64,000 bases of DNA from Strobilurus pachycystidiatus. Its lineage: Eukaryota; Basidiomycota; Agaricomycetes; Agaricales; Physalacriaceae. The notes under the pieces are model-generated. The model was not told the origin of the DNA, searched no databases, and was given only the letters and a program-made list of their open reading frames with translations. The position numbers and the translations under genes were made by a program. This document shows positions 25,456 through 37,995 of the stretch, piece after piece. Each line of letters opens with the position of its first letter. Within the stretch, counting starts at the first letter, position 1. The stretch covers positions 1,674,001 through 1,738,000 of the forward strand of contig JAHLMK010000010.1 in NCBI GenBank assembly GCA_019915135.1, read 5' to 3'.

Positions 25456-27060
25456 CTAGACGCCGATTCCAGAGAGTCGCCAAGCCATGGGCCATATCTA
25501 GCAAGCCCAGTCGTGTCGGCATGAGTGATAAGAGAACCGCGATGATGGACGTACATTATACCAGCGGTATTATGAGTGGTCAGCCTCCTCGGAGTAGTCA
25601 ACGATGAATCTGGTAGGGACGATGACACCCAGCAAAGCAAAGACAACCGACACTATGAGGGGTGGTTGCCAGATGTAGACAAGAGCAACCGTCCAAACGT
25701 AGACAAGGATCAAAAGGGACCCCCGAGCAACGCTGTCGGAAAGAACGAGAGGGAGGGTCTTGCGGCCGATGGCTGCATCTCCGGAGCGATCTCTGAAGTC
25801 TTGCGCATAGCCCTACTCAGAGATATCGCGAGTACGGATATGCGGGAGAGTGGCTGACCATGAGCTATTGGCACGCGCAGTGAGTAGGTTCAAGATCACA
25901 GGGTGATGAGGACACACTGAAAATGGAAATCATTCCCCAGCAATAACAGACGTAGCCGATAGAGCCAAGAATCGACTGACGAGGTATAGCGTACTGCATG
26001 CGTGAATGTAACTGTGATCGAATGCGAAGGACGTGGTCAATATGATACCGAGTAAAATAAAAGCCCTTTACGATAAAAGCGCCCGTGTAGGAATCCAAGA
26101 GTCCTGGGTGTGTGTGACATAGCTAGCCGAACACGAAAATGGTAAGGTAAAAGTCATGGAAGTATGGCTATGTTTGAGAAATGATACATATGTCCACAGC
26201 GGCATGGCTCTTGGGGAGAACGTCTGGTCGATGTCGATGTCTGGCACGTTGAGCTGGGCACGTATGCATGAGCCAACCAACCGCAGAGCATCGTCTTGAC
26301 TACGCGGCGCCATCAAAGTACGCGAAGGATGCGAGCGGATTGGCACGCCGAGGGCGATTGCGAGAAGTCTGGAATCGCGAGGGCGGTGAGTGTCCCGTCC
26401 CGCAGCTTTATCCGGCATTGTGTATGCAAGAGGCTTAGAATACGGGATGGTCGTACCAATGTTGAGCCAAATGATTCCTACGCTCGAGGCATCGAGGTCT
26501 CAGGACTGGGATCATTGACGAAGGGATCAGGGAAATGTGAAGGCAATCCGCAAAGACACAGGCGATGAGCGCAATGGCGGCATGCAGAGCCAGTCGAACG
26601 CGTTAACTAGGGCAGCGCGCCCCGTGTTCAGATGTTCGGTGGTCGGGAAACTGTCCAAGAGCCGACCCTAGATTTGCATACATGAGTTTGGGAAACAATC
26701 ATGAGAATGCGGGAAACGCACCTGTCTGTGCCCGAGAGAACATTATAGCTACCATGTCGGCGAGGAGGACGGGAAGAAAATGGGGCTTCCACCGAGGGGT
26801 GCGTAGGCGGATGCGTGAATGTCTACCATGCGTTGACCGACCTTCCAGTACGGTTTGTCGTCGGAGCGAGCTGGAACAAGGAGGGTCAGGTGACACAAAG
26901 TGAGGAAAGTTTGACACGTACAGCTGCATTGGCTAGTCTCCGAGAGGCGCAACCCTTTGGCTGCAGAGGACTAAGCAGCGGGTGCACCCTCTCCTGCGGG
27001 CATGGAACGCGTCGATAGCCACTCGAATGACACTGAACGAGGTCAGGAGGTCGTCGTGGC
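25456..27060 (-). pseudogene. UbiA-type prenyltransferase-like gene, probably damaged
   Basis: The best-supported exon spans about 25550-25815. It opens after a TGAGTAG acceptor and carries the second UbiA aspartate motif, QDFRDRSGD, followed by AIGRKTLPLVL and three hydrophobic helices. UbiA enzymes are integral membrane proteins that prenylate aromatic or isoprenoid acceptors; relatives act as terpene cyclases. The frame then hits an in-frame TAA at about 25571, just before a YRWYN segment and a final exon ending at 25456. Upstream minus-strand pieces (25865-26100 with IGYVCYCWG, and 26700-26950 with DDKPYWKV) look like earlier exons, but some need frame changes. The family call is good; the boundaries are approximate. 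Confidence 0.5.
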
Positions 27061-27657
27061 AGCCACAGAAAATTAAATGCCGGTGATCAACAAGGCCAAA
27101 GTGCGTGCCGAATGGGGCTCGGCCATCATGCCAGTCCCGCTTGATGCCCGCCTTCGACCTGGCTTCTGTCGACAACGAGCGCGACACACTACTCATGGGC
27201 TCAGGAATCGACATGCCTCCACGAAAGTCCTGTTCTGCTCACGGGTGCTTCAATACGCAGGACTCTTTCTGTTTTCCTGCCGAGAGGGTCTGAGCCACTG
27301 TGTATGGACATCGATGAAAGCGCACCACAACTTCGACGTCATGTTGTGTCGACAGAAACGTATCACAACAACAACGACCGAAATCTGTACACGGCTCTTC
27401 CCCCTTACTACCTTAGGCTTGAATGGCAGAGTTTTTGCGATGCATGACAACGCCACAGCCCAGAGCTTGGTACTCATTAGGACATTGCGGCCCCTTATCA
27501 GCACGCTGTACCGTAAATAGTGGACATTGTACTTCAAAGCTATATCCGTCGAACTGGAAAATAGTAGCGCGCGGCCGTGGAAATGGTCCAGTCCTCGTTC
27601 ATCCGCCGTCCTTTTGATCCGCGGTTGGTGAAGTGCAATCTGATGGTGGCGTATCCA
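27061..27657. other. Intergenic, nothing supported
   Basis: Open frames on both strands without gene signals. Confidence 0.35.
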
Positions 27658-27663
27658 TATAAG
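27658..27663 (+). promoter_or_regulatory. TATA box
   Basis: TATAAG, 54 bp before the ATG at 27712. Confidence 0.5.
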
Positions 27664-27711
27664 TACTGCGCTGACCTTCGCTCACAGCCACCACACTCAC
27701 TCATCGTGACC

Positions 27712-29181
27712 ATGGAAGTCAAAATTTACAACACAAGAACCCGTCGCATCGTTGGATCTGCAAGGAATCATTTCGACAAATTTCTCCACTCACGGCCGTG
27801 GATGATTCCCCGAGACATGGTGCTTTACGACTGCCCCACGGAGACTATCTACGTACCCAGCAACAGGAGGATGCGACAACGGGTGTTGCCACAGCCGCGT
27901 ATGATGTGGATGGGGGACGAAACGTTTTCATGGTGGCTACAGATACCTCTGGGGATGTCGCTGCGCATGCTGTGGCGCATCGAGAAGGAAATAGAACCAG
28001 AACTGGCTCTGGACGAGCATTGTGTCTTTCTTCGAGGGATGTGCTTCGCGTTGGACACAGCTGGAGCGGACAACCGAGGAAGGAGCGAGGCTGACTGGCA
28101 ATTCGATGCCGCGATCACGTCACTCGCGTTGCAAGACTGCGTCGGCGCTTTTTGGAGAACGTTGGGCACCATTGAGATGTCGAGCCTCGTGAAGCTTGAC
28201 CTTCGGGACATGATCTTCCCTGCCAATCTTCTTGTTCATCTCCTCCGCGTCTGCCCCGATATATCTGATATCTGTCTCGTCGACATCGACCTACGCTCGT
28301 CCAAGAGGAATTATTCAACCCAGAACTCGGCCAGTGGACACCAAGGAAAAATAAAAAAACTTATTCTGGACAACGTTACCGTCTCGGCGGACTTGTTTGA
28401 TGCTCTGCTTGACGCCCTGGCCGACATACACGACTTCGAGGCTCAGGACGTCAAGGTTACCGGTCCATGCAAGATCGCTATTAGTCGGCTCGAGTGGTCA
28501 ATCACAGACTCAGAAGGGAGTATTCACTCACAACGTATGTGGCAAGGATTGTATCCAAAGGTAAAAACTCTGCATATCATTTTGAACGAAGGTGGCGACC
28601 TCCTTCCGGACGCCACGGACTCGACTCTTAGGGTTGCTGTTCTCAATGTGTATACGACGAGCTTGAAGGCCATCAAGCCTTTCTGCCTGTACTTGGACTG
28701 CGCTCTTTTGAGTGCGTTTCACAATCTCTTCATTTGACTTACTGCTCTGATTTGGTAAATAGCGCTATTTGTTGAGGTGGTGCACCGGGACCTGATCTGC
28801 AACCTTTCCGTTCTCTGCATCGAGGTACGCTCGGCCTGCCCACTGGAAGAAATACCATGCGTTCTTCGAAACCTTCTAAAACTCCATCACTCAGTGACGC
28901 ACCTCCCTTGCCTCACGGAGATCCACATCGTCATTCGAAGTGAGGTCAAATGTGAGGACGTGGAAGGTGCCCGAGAATCGGCAGTGCATCGGCAAGCTTG
29001 GGTCGAATTTTGTTCCGAGTCATCACGGTGGGTAGAGATAAAGCCCATGGTTTTCGCTCACCTCCTGCCACCGACGGAAGACAGCGCAAGGAAAATGGCG
29101 ATGAACATGTTGTTCGAAGGAGGCGATGGCAACGGATCGCTTTCGGTACAGGAGTGTGGTCTGAGGGAGGACACTATATGA
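27712..29181 (+). CDS. Unknown two-exon protein, LRR-like (472 aa)
   Basis: Exon 1 is 27712-28711, the intron 28712-28762 (51 nt) and exon 2 28763-29181. The ATG at 27712 sits in a strong GACCATGG context just after a TATA box. The open frame continues upstream without a better start. The body has Leu-rich segments ending in Asp-Leu-Arg or Leu-Asp-Asn, as in divergent LRR/F-box-like agaricomycete proteins, but I see no clear F-box. A Trp/Met-rich region lies near residues 60-90. No membrane segment. The function is unknown. Confidence 0.65.
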
Positions 29182-29453
29182 ACTATATAAACGAATGAAT
29201 CAAAGAGGATCTTTACAGTACAATGCGCTACAGTAAAGACAGGACCTGAACTAGTAATACAAACTAAATTACGACTTCCGTATCCATCAATGCCAGCACT
29301 AGTTTTTAAACTGCCATCGCGCCTTGATATCTCAAGCTGTGATTTCACGCCATCAGCTACGGACCGCAGCAAAGTGGAGTATCAGTTACCTCGACGCCTT
29401 ATAGTACGAATTCATGGGGAATTCTTCGTTTTGTGAGAGCTAGATAGCCGTAG

Positions 29454-31312
29454 TTAGGCGACCATGCGGCGAGTAACAGGATAGCAACGAGCCTTCTGAT
29501 CACTTCCACTGCCTCCACCACTTTCATTGTCTCGCCAAGGACCACTCAAATCCGTGGGACCCATGCTGGGCATGCGAGTCCCAAGATGGAACATGTTCGT
29601 GTTGTTACTGGTCGTGCCCTGCTTGTCGGTACCCTGCCCGCGAACGATCCGGCGCGTGTTGAGGCTGGTGGTGGCCGCGATTAACGTCGCTCTTAGAAAG
29701 GTAGGATGGACATACGTTGCCATGAAGGAGATCGCATACACTGACATTAGTACGATTAACGGAGTGCATGTGGGCATAGTGGTCCAGAAAACGTACGTTT
29801 GCTGAGAACGAAGAAGAAACTGGCAAAAATTAGGTTATTGGGCATGATGTTGTACTGCGCTGTGCTTCAGCAGCCAATGAGAACCTGCAGATAGTGAACT
29901 CACGAGGATCAGAGTTGTCAGGCTGATCGCGCTGGAGGGAGTTGCCAGACGTCAGATGGTGGCATAGCTGCAGCATGGGAAACGCACCCAGTGAATGCGC
30001 CCGTGTTGATTGCGTAGCGCACGAGACTGTTGACCAGAGTGTCCGATCTGACGGTCGGTTGGTTTGGGTTCGACCGCGCCAAAGGGGGAAACATGACACT
30101 TACTGGTGATATCCAGTGCGCAGACGGTTCAAGAAGAACGTCAAAGCCGCAGCGGTCACGATGTCTGTGAGAACGCCAACGCCAAGGGAAATGGTCCCCA
30201 GAACCTAGAAGTGTCAGTCGGAGGAAGAAGAAGAGAAAAACATGGCTCACTCGCAAGTGAACGACATCGAATACACTGGCGAGCAGGAAGCTGTGGAGGA
30301 TAAGACGTGGATCGCTGCCATCTGTAACCTGACTCACGCTTTGACAGTGAAAGCTGCAAAGAGACAAAAGATGAGTAGACATTTCAGCAGCTACCAAGAC
30401 ACTCGCGTACCCATAGCAAGGCCTGGAAGTCAATCGGAACTCAGAATTCAGCATGCGCAAGAAGGATTCAAACACTCACAGAGTTGTCCGAATGTAAGGA
30501 CAAGCTGAACGCGGCTATCAGACACCGGTAAGAGGAAGGGGAGTCAATCCTCACGATGAAACCCGTCACGAGCAAGTTGTGCTCGCTGACTTTGTATCGT
30601 CTGTCAGTATCAGACCGTATTCACAAGATGGGCAGACTCACAACGCCAGACGCGTAAAGCGAAGGATCTGGGGTGCGTAAAATCGATCAGGTCCCGGAAT
30701 GGGGATAAATGGTGTACACACGTCTTGACAATGGCGCCCACGATGGACTGGAAACGGTCATGAGGACATGCGGAGTCGCGTAACTTTAAGAACATACTCC
30801 TATAGTTTGTTGTAACTGGATGTCGGAAGTTGTATTAGGCTGGGCGGAGAAACAAGGGTAAACTTACAATGAAAGACCTATGTAGGTTTCTTGAGCCATG
30901 CAATATGAGATGTAGACAAGACGTACCATGTAACTGTAGCCTCTAGAAGGAAGATGATGTCGGCGAAATGCGAGATGGAGTAGTCATAAGTGATATGGCC
31001 AATTAGCGCTTGATCAGTAGTCTCCAGCGCCCTTCGTGAAACCGGTCAGAGTACAAGCATGGGCAAAGGAGGGGACCAACAGGATAAGTATGACCTAGCA
31101 CTAAGTGAGCGACGAGGGACGGCTAGTATGTAGACACACACCAAGAATTTATACACTATGCGATCTGACGGATACCTCGAGAAATAGTTGAATACCTGGG
31201 TTATCAGGATCCCATACACCACACACGCCGATGCGAAGCCGACCAGGACGGCACCGAGCGTATTGTTGATGGTGACGCCAGACGGTAAGGCCGCCACCTG
31301 AGCCGTCGACAT
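29454..31312 (-). CDS. DUF6534-family seven-helix membrane protein (about 327 aa, 17 exons)
   Basis: Exon-by-exon splicing gives a protein with about seven hydrophobic helices. It starts with the family's NNTLGAVLVGFASA opening, has a DQALIGH segment, a helix ending LTDIVTAAALTFFL, the RTGYHQSDTLVNSLVRYAINTG block, MPNNLIFASFFFVLSKLY and a terminal FMATLNTRR, then a polar Gly/Ser-rich tail. This order is typical of DUF6534 proteins, an expanded agaricomycete membrane family of unknown function. One exon is only 10 nt (30868-30877) and several others are under 35 nt, so individual junctions may shift slightly. No frame break is required. Confidence 0.75.
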
Positions 31313-32172
31313 TGAACAAGAGACTCGAGGTTGAGCGTGGTGGAAGAAGGAAGGAGGGACCGGCCGACCAGGGGAACCCTGAACAAGTTCGTTTCCTTCT
31401 TGATAGAAATGTCGTTATCTGACAGATGAAATTCAAATTTAAGTGCATAACCAGGTGGATGCATCTGATCTGGCGCGATCACCTAAGATCATCACTGTCC
31501 GGACCTGCGAAGCGTAAGCTAAATGAATGGGAGGCCAACGTGAGACGATATTGTAGGAGTCGGGACTTCGTGAGCCCGAGCGTACTTTGACTATACGGAG
31601 AACACAGTTCCACTGGACAATGCATCCTCAGTTCTGGGGTCATCTGAACACTAATAAAGACTCAATTCTGAATTCAGAACGACTCCCAGCATACCGCTCC
31701 TTGGCATCGATCTGTATCCAACGCAGTGAACGGGAAGACCTCGGCTCCGACGGTCACAATGGGCGAGAGTGGCATGTCCTCGTACAGAAATAGGATAACC
31801 ACCCTGCAACAGTGTCCCCAATACATGTGGCACAGTGGAGTCGAAGTGAGTCCAAGGTAGGTCGGACGTGGCGCTGACGGGATGAGAAGTGGTCCAAGGT
31901 GGTCCATGGCCGTCGGCAATTATTATTAAGTGGTCCACGGGACCAGCCGATACGATCGTGATCAAAGCAAGGTAGCAACCGGCCCGCGACTACATAGCTG
32001 TCGCCGAAGAAGCCGAGGTGTATAAGCTCTCTCCTTCGACGATGATAGCGCAAGAAGCTGGCAGAGCAAAACAATACGGTCGAGCCGAGCAGCGCAACTC
32101 CGCGGTCAAGGCCCGACTTGCCTCACAACGCCCATGTGCATTTCGTAGTGATGAACATCAACGTAGTATACT
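31313..32172. other. Intergenic, nothing supported
   Basis: The 5' flank of the DUF6534 gene and 3' flank of the small secreted-protein gene. Open frames here are not supported. Confidence 0.35.
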
Positions 32173-32605
32173 TCAGCTTAACCACCAATTGATATTGATT
32201 TCTCCATCGTCCAGACTCGCCAGACTCTCGAAGGCCCCGGGAGATAAATCGATATGGTTGGGGCCACACCCAGGGCACAGGTCAACGACTTGTGCCTTCA
32301 CGGATCTCCCGCCATCTGGAATCAAAAGTGAGCATGATACTAATGGTATGCATTCGATCCAAACATTGTATTTCCACGTGTCTCCAGCAATTGCCTGGCC
32401 ATCTCTCTTTCGGAAGCGCGACAACCACATCAGAGTCTCTGTTGTATGCGCCACAGGCACCCTTCTGCCCGTTTCCAGGGTTGTACCAAGTCGCTATTGA
32501 TGCCATAAGTGAGCAATAGACGTTGATGACCGTGCGAATACCTTGCCCAGCTAGAGATGCCGGCAGAACTGCGGAAAGAGTCGCTATTATTGCCAGCAGT
32601 TGCAT
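32173..32605 (-). CDS. Small secreted double-psi beta-barrel (RlpA/expansin-like) protein (111 aa)
   Basis: Exons are 32542-32605, 32365-32493 and 32173-32315, with introns of 48 and 49 nt. A signal peptide of about 20 residues ends near SLAGQA. The mature part has the DPBB core: an ATWYNPG...GACGAYN opening, NCWRHVEIQYGG, and VVDLCPGCGPNHIDLSPGAF, ending in a short INWW strand. The family covers barwin-, RlpA- and expansin-like secreted proteins that bind wall polysaccharides or inhibit proteases. With no second domain, this looks like a stand-alone, effector-sized secreted protein. It appears intact. Confidence 0.85.
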
Positions 32606-32650
32606 AGTCGGCGTGGGCAGTCGTAAAGTGGTGAAGCTCAAGGCGCGAAA

Positions 32651-32658
32651 CTTATATG
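32651..32658 (-). promoter_or_regulatory. TATA box of the DPBB gene
   Basis: CATATAAG on the minus strand, 46 bp before the ATG at 32605. Confidence 0.5.
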
Positions 32659-35622
32659 CGATCTATTCTGGACGCGGAGAACTGCCAAAAGCGTTACTCC
32701 CGACGAAGGCGAACGCCGTAGGTTAGGCGGACTCACATGAAAGAGGTTGTTGGTATCTATCCACGCCATTCCGCGAGTATCTCTGAATGCATCAGCGGTC
32801 CAACCGTCCAAGAGTCCGCTGCGCAAGGAAATTGTGCGTTTTCCTCGGCTAGATACAGCGGCATGCGACCAAAGCGTAGCGTAGGAAGTACGCATTGGCA
32901 GACCGAGTGTAACTGAGAGGGGTAGGTGGCTCAATGCGCTGATCATCGCTGTCTCAGGAGGAGACGATAAGCGGCAGGACAGACACTTTATCGCCTTCAA
33001 TTCGCTCTCAAGGTTCGATGGCACAGAAATCTAAATCTATTCCATTTCGCAAAATTTGCTCGTGGTTGTCTTGCGTATTCAAAAACCTGGAAAAACCGTA
33101 TTCATTCCGGCGTCGGTAAGCATATCGGGGTACTGCGGTTGGAAATCCCGATTCCTGTTGACTGAGAAGAAAACAGTGCACATCATGATAGTGGGAGGCG
33201 GCCAACGTACGGGTCCCCATGAAAAAGTTAGCAGCATTGAAAACATTCGCCCTTATATCCAGTTGTATTCATCCTCGTTATGAAGGATGGGGAAAAAGAG
33301 TTGACAAGGGGCTCAGCAGCCAGAGGATGACGCTGCCAAGGATGACCTTCCGTGACTGGGGCTACAGCAGAAGACTCCGACCGACGTGTATTTCTAGGCA
33401 TTGTCACTCTAGGAAGTGAGATCGGGGAAGCGGGTCCAGAAGCACCATACTAGAAGCCAACACCGAAGAAAGAGGCCCTCGGAGGGCACTTACGTTGGCA
33501 GGTTCCGGGGAACGCGGAACTAGGGGCGGTGCAAATTTGGAATAACATCTCGATGATCTTGCAGAGTCGACTTCGTCCACCGGAAACGCCAACAAAATGG
33601 TCGACCTGATGTTGCGTGCGCGTATAATGATCAAAACGTACACCGGAGGCAAATGAAGTGGAGCATTGAGTGGAATGTAAGATTGCCTAAGACACAGATA
33701 CGGGTCGCATTAGCCTGACTTCGAAGTTCCACAAAGCCTACGTTGCGAGTCCGAGCTATGCTCATCGAAGCCGTGACTCGGTGGTTTGGTACAGTCGTGT
33801 TTAGGATTACCGATATCTATACGCCAATATTTGGGATCGTCTGCTTCTTCGAACATTGACTCGATGATTGTACTCGAGGAGCAGACAGCTTTGAGATGAG
33901 ACTTACTGTAGTGCCAGGCTGCTGCCAGCAAGGCAAAGATCGCGGCATGATGCGATCAAAATCGGCCGATGCTTCGGCGGCCAATCATCTAAGAGTGATC
34001 TGTCACTGGCCTACATCAACGCTAACGCGTCTCGCTCACTAACCCTGCGTCTCGCTCACTCATATCTGTCTGCCGACTCGCCCTCTTGATGAGATGTGCC
34101 CACGGGTCATTTTCTCACTCGCAATGTCTTGAGGTGTCATTGTCATTAAAAAGCCACTCGTGTGAGGGGTTCGACGGTCAGCCTGATTTCCTGAGTCCTC
34201 ACCTCGCCTCAGGCCTGGCTACCGTGTAGCGGCGACGTTGACTCCCCAAAACACCCAGATGCGTGCTTCAGGGCAGTAGGAATCCGGTACTGATCCAATT
34301 TGAATCTCCACTCAAATTGTCGGAGGCAGATACCCGCAGAGACGTCCCTCTACTTCTACGTTTCCCGCTGACGTGCCAAGCGTTCTGTTTAGGACAGCAC
34401 ATCCGGAATAGTTGGCATTCGGAAGCAATGACGTCTCTGCTAGCTTTGCTACTCAGCCACCATCTCGGGAGTTCCATTGAACTTTAGCCGATTGCCTGTT
34501 TCTACGCTCGCTCCAGATCTAACCTGAGCTATGTAGAGCGAGCCTTTCAACCAGACAAAAAAAGAAGCCTACCTCACCACTATTCAACTACTCAAATCCG
34601 CGTTCGCAGGCTTGACGGTCAGTTCTCAGCAATGTCACAGCGCTCTCATATTGTGCGTGCCCTGTAGACCATATCTGCACTATGTGCTCCCCTGATGCGT
34701 GTTGTTCCACGTAGGCGACTCGGACCTCCCGCGCTCGACCTGCCGTTTCCTCGTACGAATGTACCGATCAGTGGTGAACGAACCGTCGCCGATAGATTTA
34801 TGGACGCGCCGAGACTAGGTGTGTCAGAGTGTAACCAAACTTGCGTCGTGTTGCTCCAGGCAGACGATGACATTGCTGTCGTATGTTCGAATCTCGCCCG
34901 TTCAAGAATCGATGTTCCATGCGATCACAAGACAAACGGAACGAACGACCTCGTTTGCAAGCCGCTTCAGGCCTCGTAATGAAGGTTTTCTCGTTCGGAC
35001 TGCTTCCGCGGACCCGGAGGCACGAGGCGCTCGGAGCATTCGGAGTGGTCCGACTCCATGTGTCTTTTGATCTTTCAATTGCCCGATTGTTTCCTCCATC
35101 GTTGGGCGGCGTTCTGTAGGTCATTCATTTACGGTATCTCGATGACATCGGCTTCACTTGTCTACTGAGGGCGTGTTCATCTGCCGCCTTGCGTCAGGTT
35201 TTATTGGGTTAGATCTCTTCGGAACCTATCCGAGAAAGCATCTAGGCATGGCCTTTACTCCTCAACGTTTGGTGATTGTTAGAGACGAGGCGAAGTCGCC
35301 GTCAAGCCTGCAAGGGCGGGTCGAGGGCATACACTTCAGTATGTTCGTTCCATTAAGTCCATAACGGGTACAGGTGCTGAAGTAAGACAGCAGAAAGCCG
35401 GGACGAACCCTGCTGCTGCGAATGATTGGGCTGCGGCGATCATAACTCTGCCTTTTACGAGAAACCTGAGCTGTCATGATCTCAATGTCTTCTTTCCCCG
35501 TCCGACAGATCAACCCTTGTCTTCATGGGCATCTGAGTCCTATTGAACTACAGTCGTTCCCACCGACCGTCCGCATCTTCCCTTGGTACTTCTACACCAC
35601 AAGTTACGACTAGCGATTTCGA
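32659..35622. other. Long unassigned region
   Basis: Minus-strand open stretches at about 32638-33024, 33404-33652 and 33710-33931 look partly protein-like, but I could not splice them into a gene or name a family. Nothing is supported between 34.0 and 35.6 kb. Confidence 0.3.
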
Positions 35623-37589
35623 ATGGCCACACAAGCGCAACTTCTGCTGAAATTCATCGTAGTGGGCAGCAGTGTTGCGGGCTTGTCTGTTGCGAAATGT
35701 CTTGGATAGCTTGGACACGACGTTGTGGCGCTGGAGGCGGCGAGCGAGGTATGCTTTCATGTCATCATCCTGTTTGTATTCTAAGCGTCGACTAGGAGCA
35801 ACGGGACATCCGCCATGAAGGCGGGCTACGCATTCCACCAAATATGGCGCGTTTGATGCGTGCTTTTCCCAGCGGTGCAGACTTTCTGGAAACAAAGGCC
35901 ACGAAACTGACATCGTACGCTATCTGATACAGTTGTCTTTCGCGTTGTTGATGACGCCACTGCGTAGGTTGGAATTCCGGACGGGTGGGTAGCCGTGATC
36001 TACATGTTCGGACATCCGAAGCCATTTTATCCTCGCAGCAGAAACATCTAAGGTGGAAGGAATGATGACTTTTGATCCGCAGATCATGTCCGACTTGGGA
36101 TCCGACTTCTACTTGGCACCAGTGAGTGGCAATGCCCACCCAGTTGTGCACATTTTACTAAATATAGCATAAATAGTATCATGACTTATGCTCGTCGATC
36201 CTACGGGAGTGTATCGCATTGCCTAATATTCGCTTTAGGTACGGTTTCAAAGTGCGGACGATTCAGACGTATGAGGATGCGCCATGTGTCGCTGTTTCGA
36301 GCGGAGGAGAAAAGGAAGAGGGCGATATAGTGAGTCCTTGTTTTGTCTCGACTAGAAGAGCTGCACTGACAAGATGTAGATTATCGGTGCGGACGGACGC
36401 AACAGTGTGGTGCGGGACTTCATCATGAAACAGAGGGAAGAACAAGGCGATGGATACGACAGCGACTCTTGTCCGGATACTATCAGTAGCACCGGTCTGG
36501 GCGTTCTGGCTATGATTCGGGAGATCCCTGGGTAAGTAAGAGCAAACAAACGGTGTCGGGGGTCCACCTCTCATTCATTCTAGGGGAACTCTATCTGTGC
36601 CGATATCGAGACTATTGGAAGACGAGGAGCTGAAGTTCCTCGCCGAGTCAAATACGGTCACTACAGCGCACTTTCTGTAGCGCCGCTTCTTACCCTGACG
36701 TCTTTCCCAGTTCACAATTTGGATGGGAGCCGGTGACTCTATAACAGGCGGCCGCGTAAGTCGTTATCCGTTTGGCCACAAATGTCAACCTAGGGATTCT
36801 TCACAGCATGGAGATGTCTACGTACTTGGACTCACAAAGACTGGCGAGCGAGATCCTCTACACTGTGATCTTGACTGGCATCAAGAGTTTGCCAGCTCCG
36901 AGTTCGCAAGACGAAGTGGGGACCAGTGTGATCTCGTCAGCCTTATGCCGCAAGTCTAACTCCTTTACCAGAGTACTAAAACTGGTCAGAATGGCAAGCG
37001 CTGCCCATTCCACGAACCAGGTCCTATATCACTTGACGTTGACTACAACGACAAGGCCATTGTCGTGGGCGATGCTGCTCACTGCTCGCCGGTAAGGACG
37101 GATTACTTTCTCCCGCTGCATCTGGGTTGACACTTTCATCAAGATTCACGGGGCGTACAACACCGCTCTCGCTGTGAGCTCCCACCATATAAACAATCGT
37201 ACCCTCCTGAGTGAGACTGACAACGTTCATAGTACGAGGATGCATACACAGTTAGGACCTTGTTCGGTCATCTCACGACTCGGTCTCAGATCGCATCCTT
37301 CCTCAAAGGATACAACGAGCTTCGTCTTCCGCGCTCCAAAAGCGTCGCCACCAGCGAGATTACCGGTCTGCTCTCAAACGCTCTTGAGCCGGGTCCAAGC
37401 CGCGACCTGAGGAATCAGGGTCTCAACCATACATTAACCATTGCCAATGCGCCCGACGAGCATGCGGAGGAGCTAGCGGCGTTGTGAAAGGGATGGATTA
37501 CGCTGACGAATTATGATGCGAAGGACGCCGTTGACGAGTGGTGGCTCGATTGGGGTCGACATAACCAAACGGTCGCGGAAGGAGCTTAG
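35623..37589 (+). pseudogene. FAD-dependent monooxygenase (salicylate-hydroxylase type), pseudogene
   Basis: The frame from the ATG at 35623 carries the FAD-binding N-terminal strand and turn (VVGSSVAGLSVAKCLG), broken at once by TAG at 35707-35709. Later pieces, joined by plausible introns, include an RSPPN-like segment, IIGADGRNSVVRDF (the DG motif), an FTIWMGAG strand and VVGDAAHCSP (the GD motif that contacts FAD ribitol). The C-terminal helix block YEDAYTVRTLF follows. A TGA at 37484-37486 precedes a typical last helix, EWWLDWG, ending at 37589. Two stops in one frame argue for a dead copy. Family members hydroxylate aromatic or terpenoid substrates. Confidence 0.75.
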
Positions 37590-37995
37590 ATTTGTGAGAT
37601 GTCATCTGTATGCTTGCTTTCAATGCTATCGAGTTGTCTAGACATCACGGCCGTTGGCATGTCGTTATACTGTTACCACCCTTGCACGCTATTTACGCGT
37701 CTTCTCAATCCGGCAGGTTATGTGCCCAACGGGACAGCCGCTCACTGAGAACGAGACTTCGTTGAGTATTGAAGCCATCAATCGACATACGACCGCGAGA
37801 GACAAGTAAACGGGCAGCAATAACGTGAAACCAACACGTCCACACGAACGCAGTATTATAATGTCCACGAGTAGAAGCACAACACAATATACAAGCATAA
37901 GCACTGATTCAGAGTATACAGAAACAGATACGAGAAACAGAAGACAGAGTCGGGATAAGATTTGTACAGTCCATTCTCGATCAACTTTCCATTCC
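37590..37995. other. Intergenic, 3' flanks of convergent genes
   Basis: No gene seen. Confidence 0.45.
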
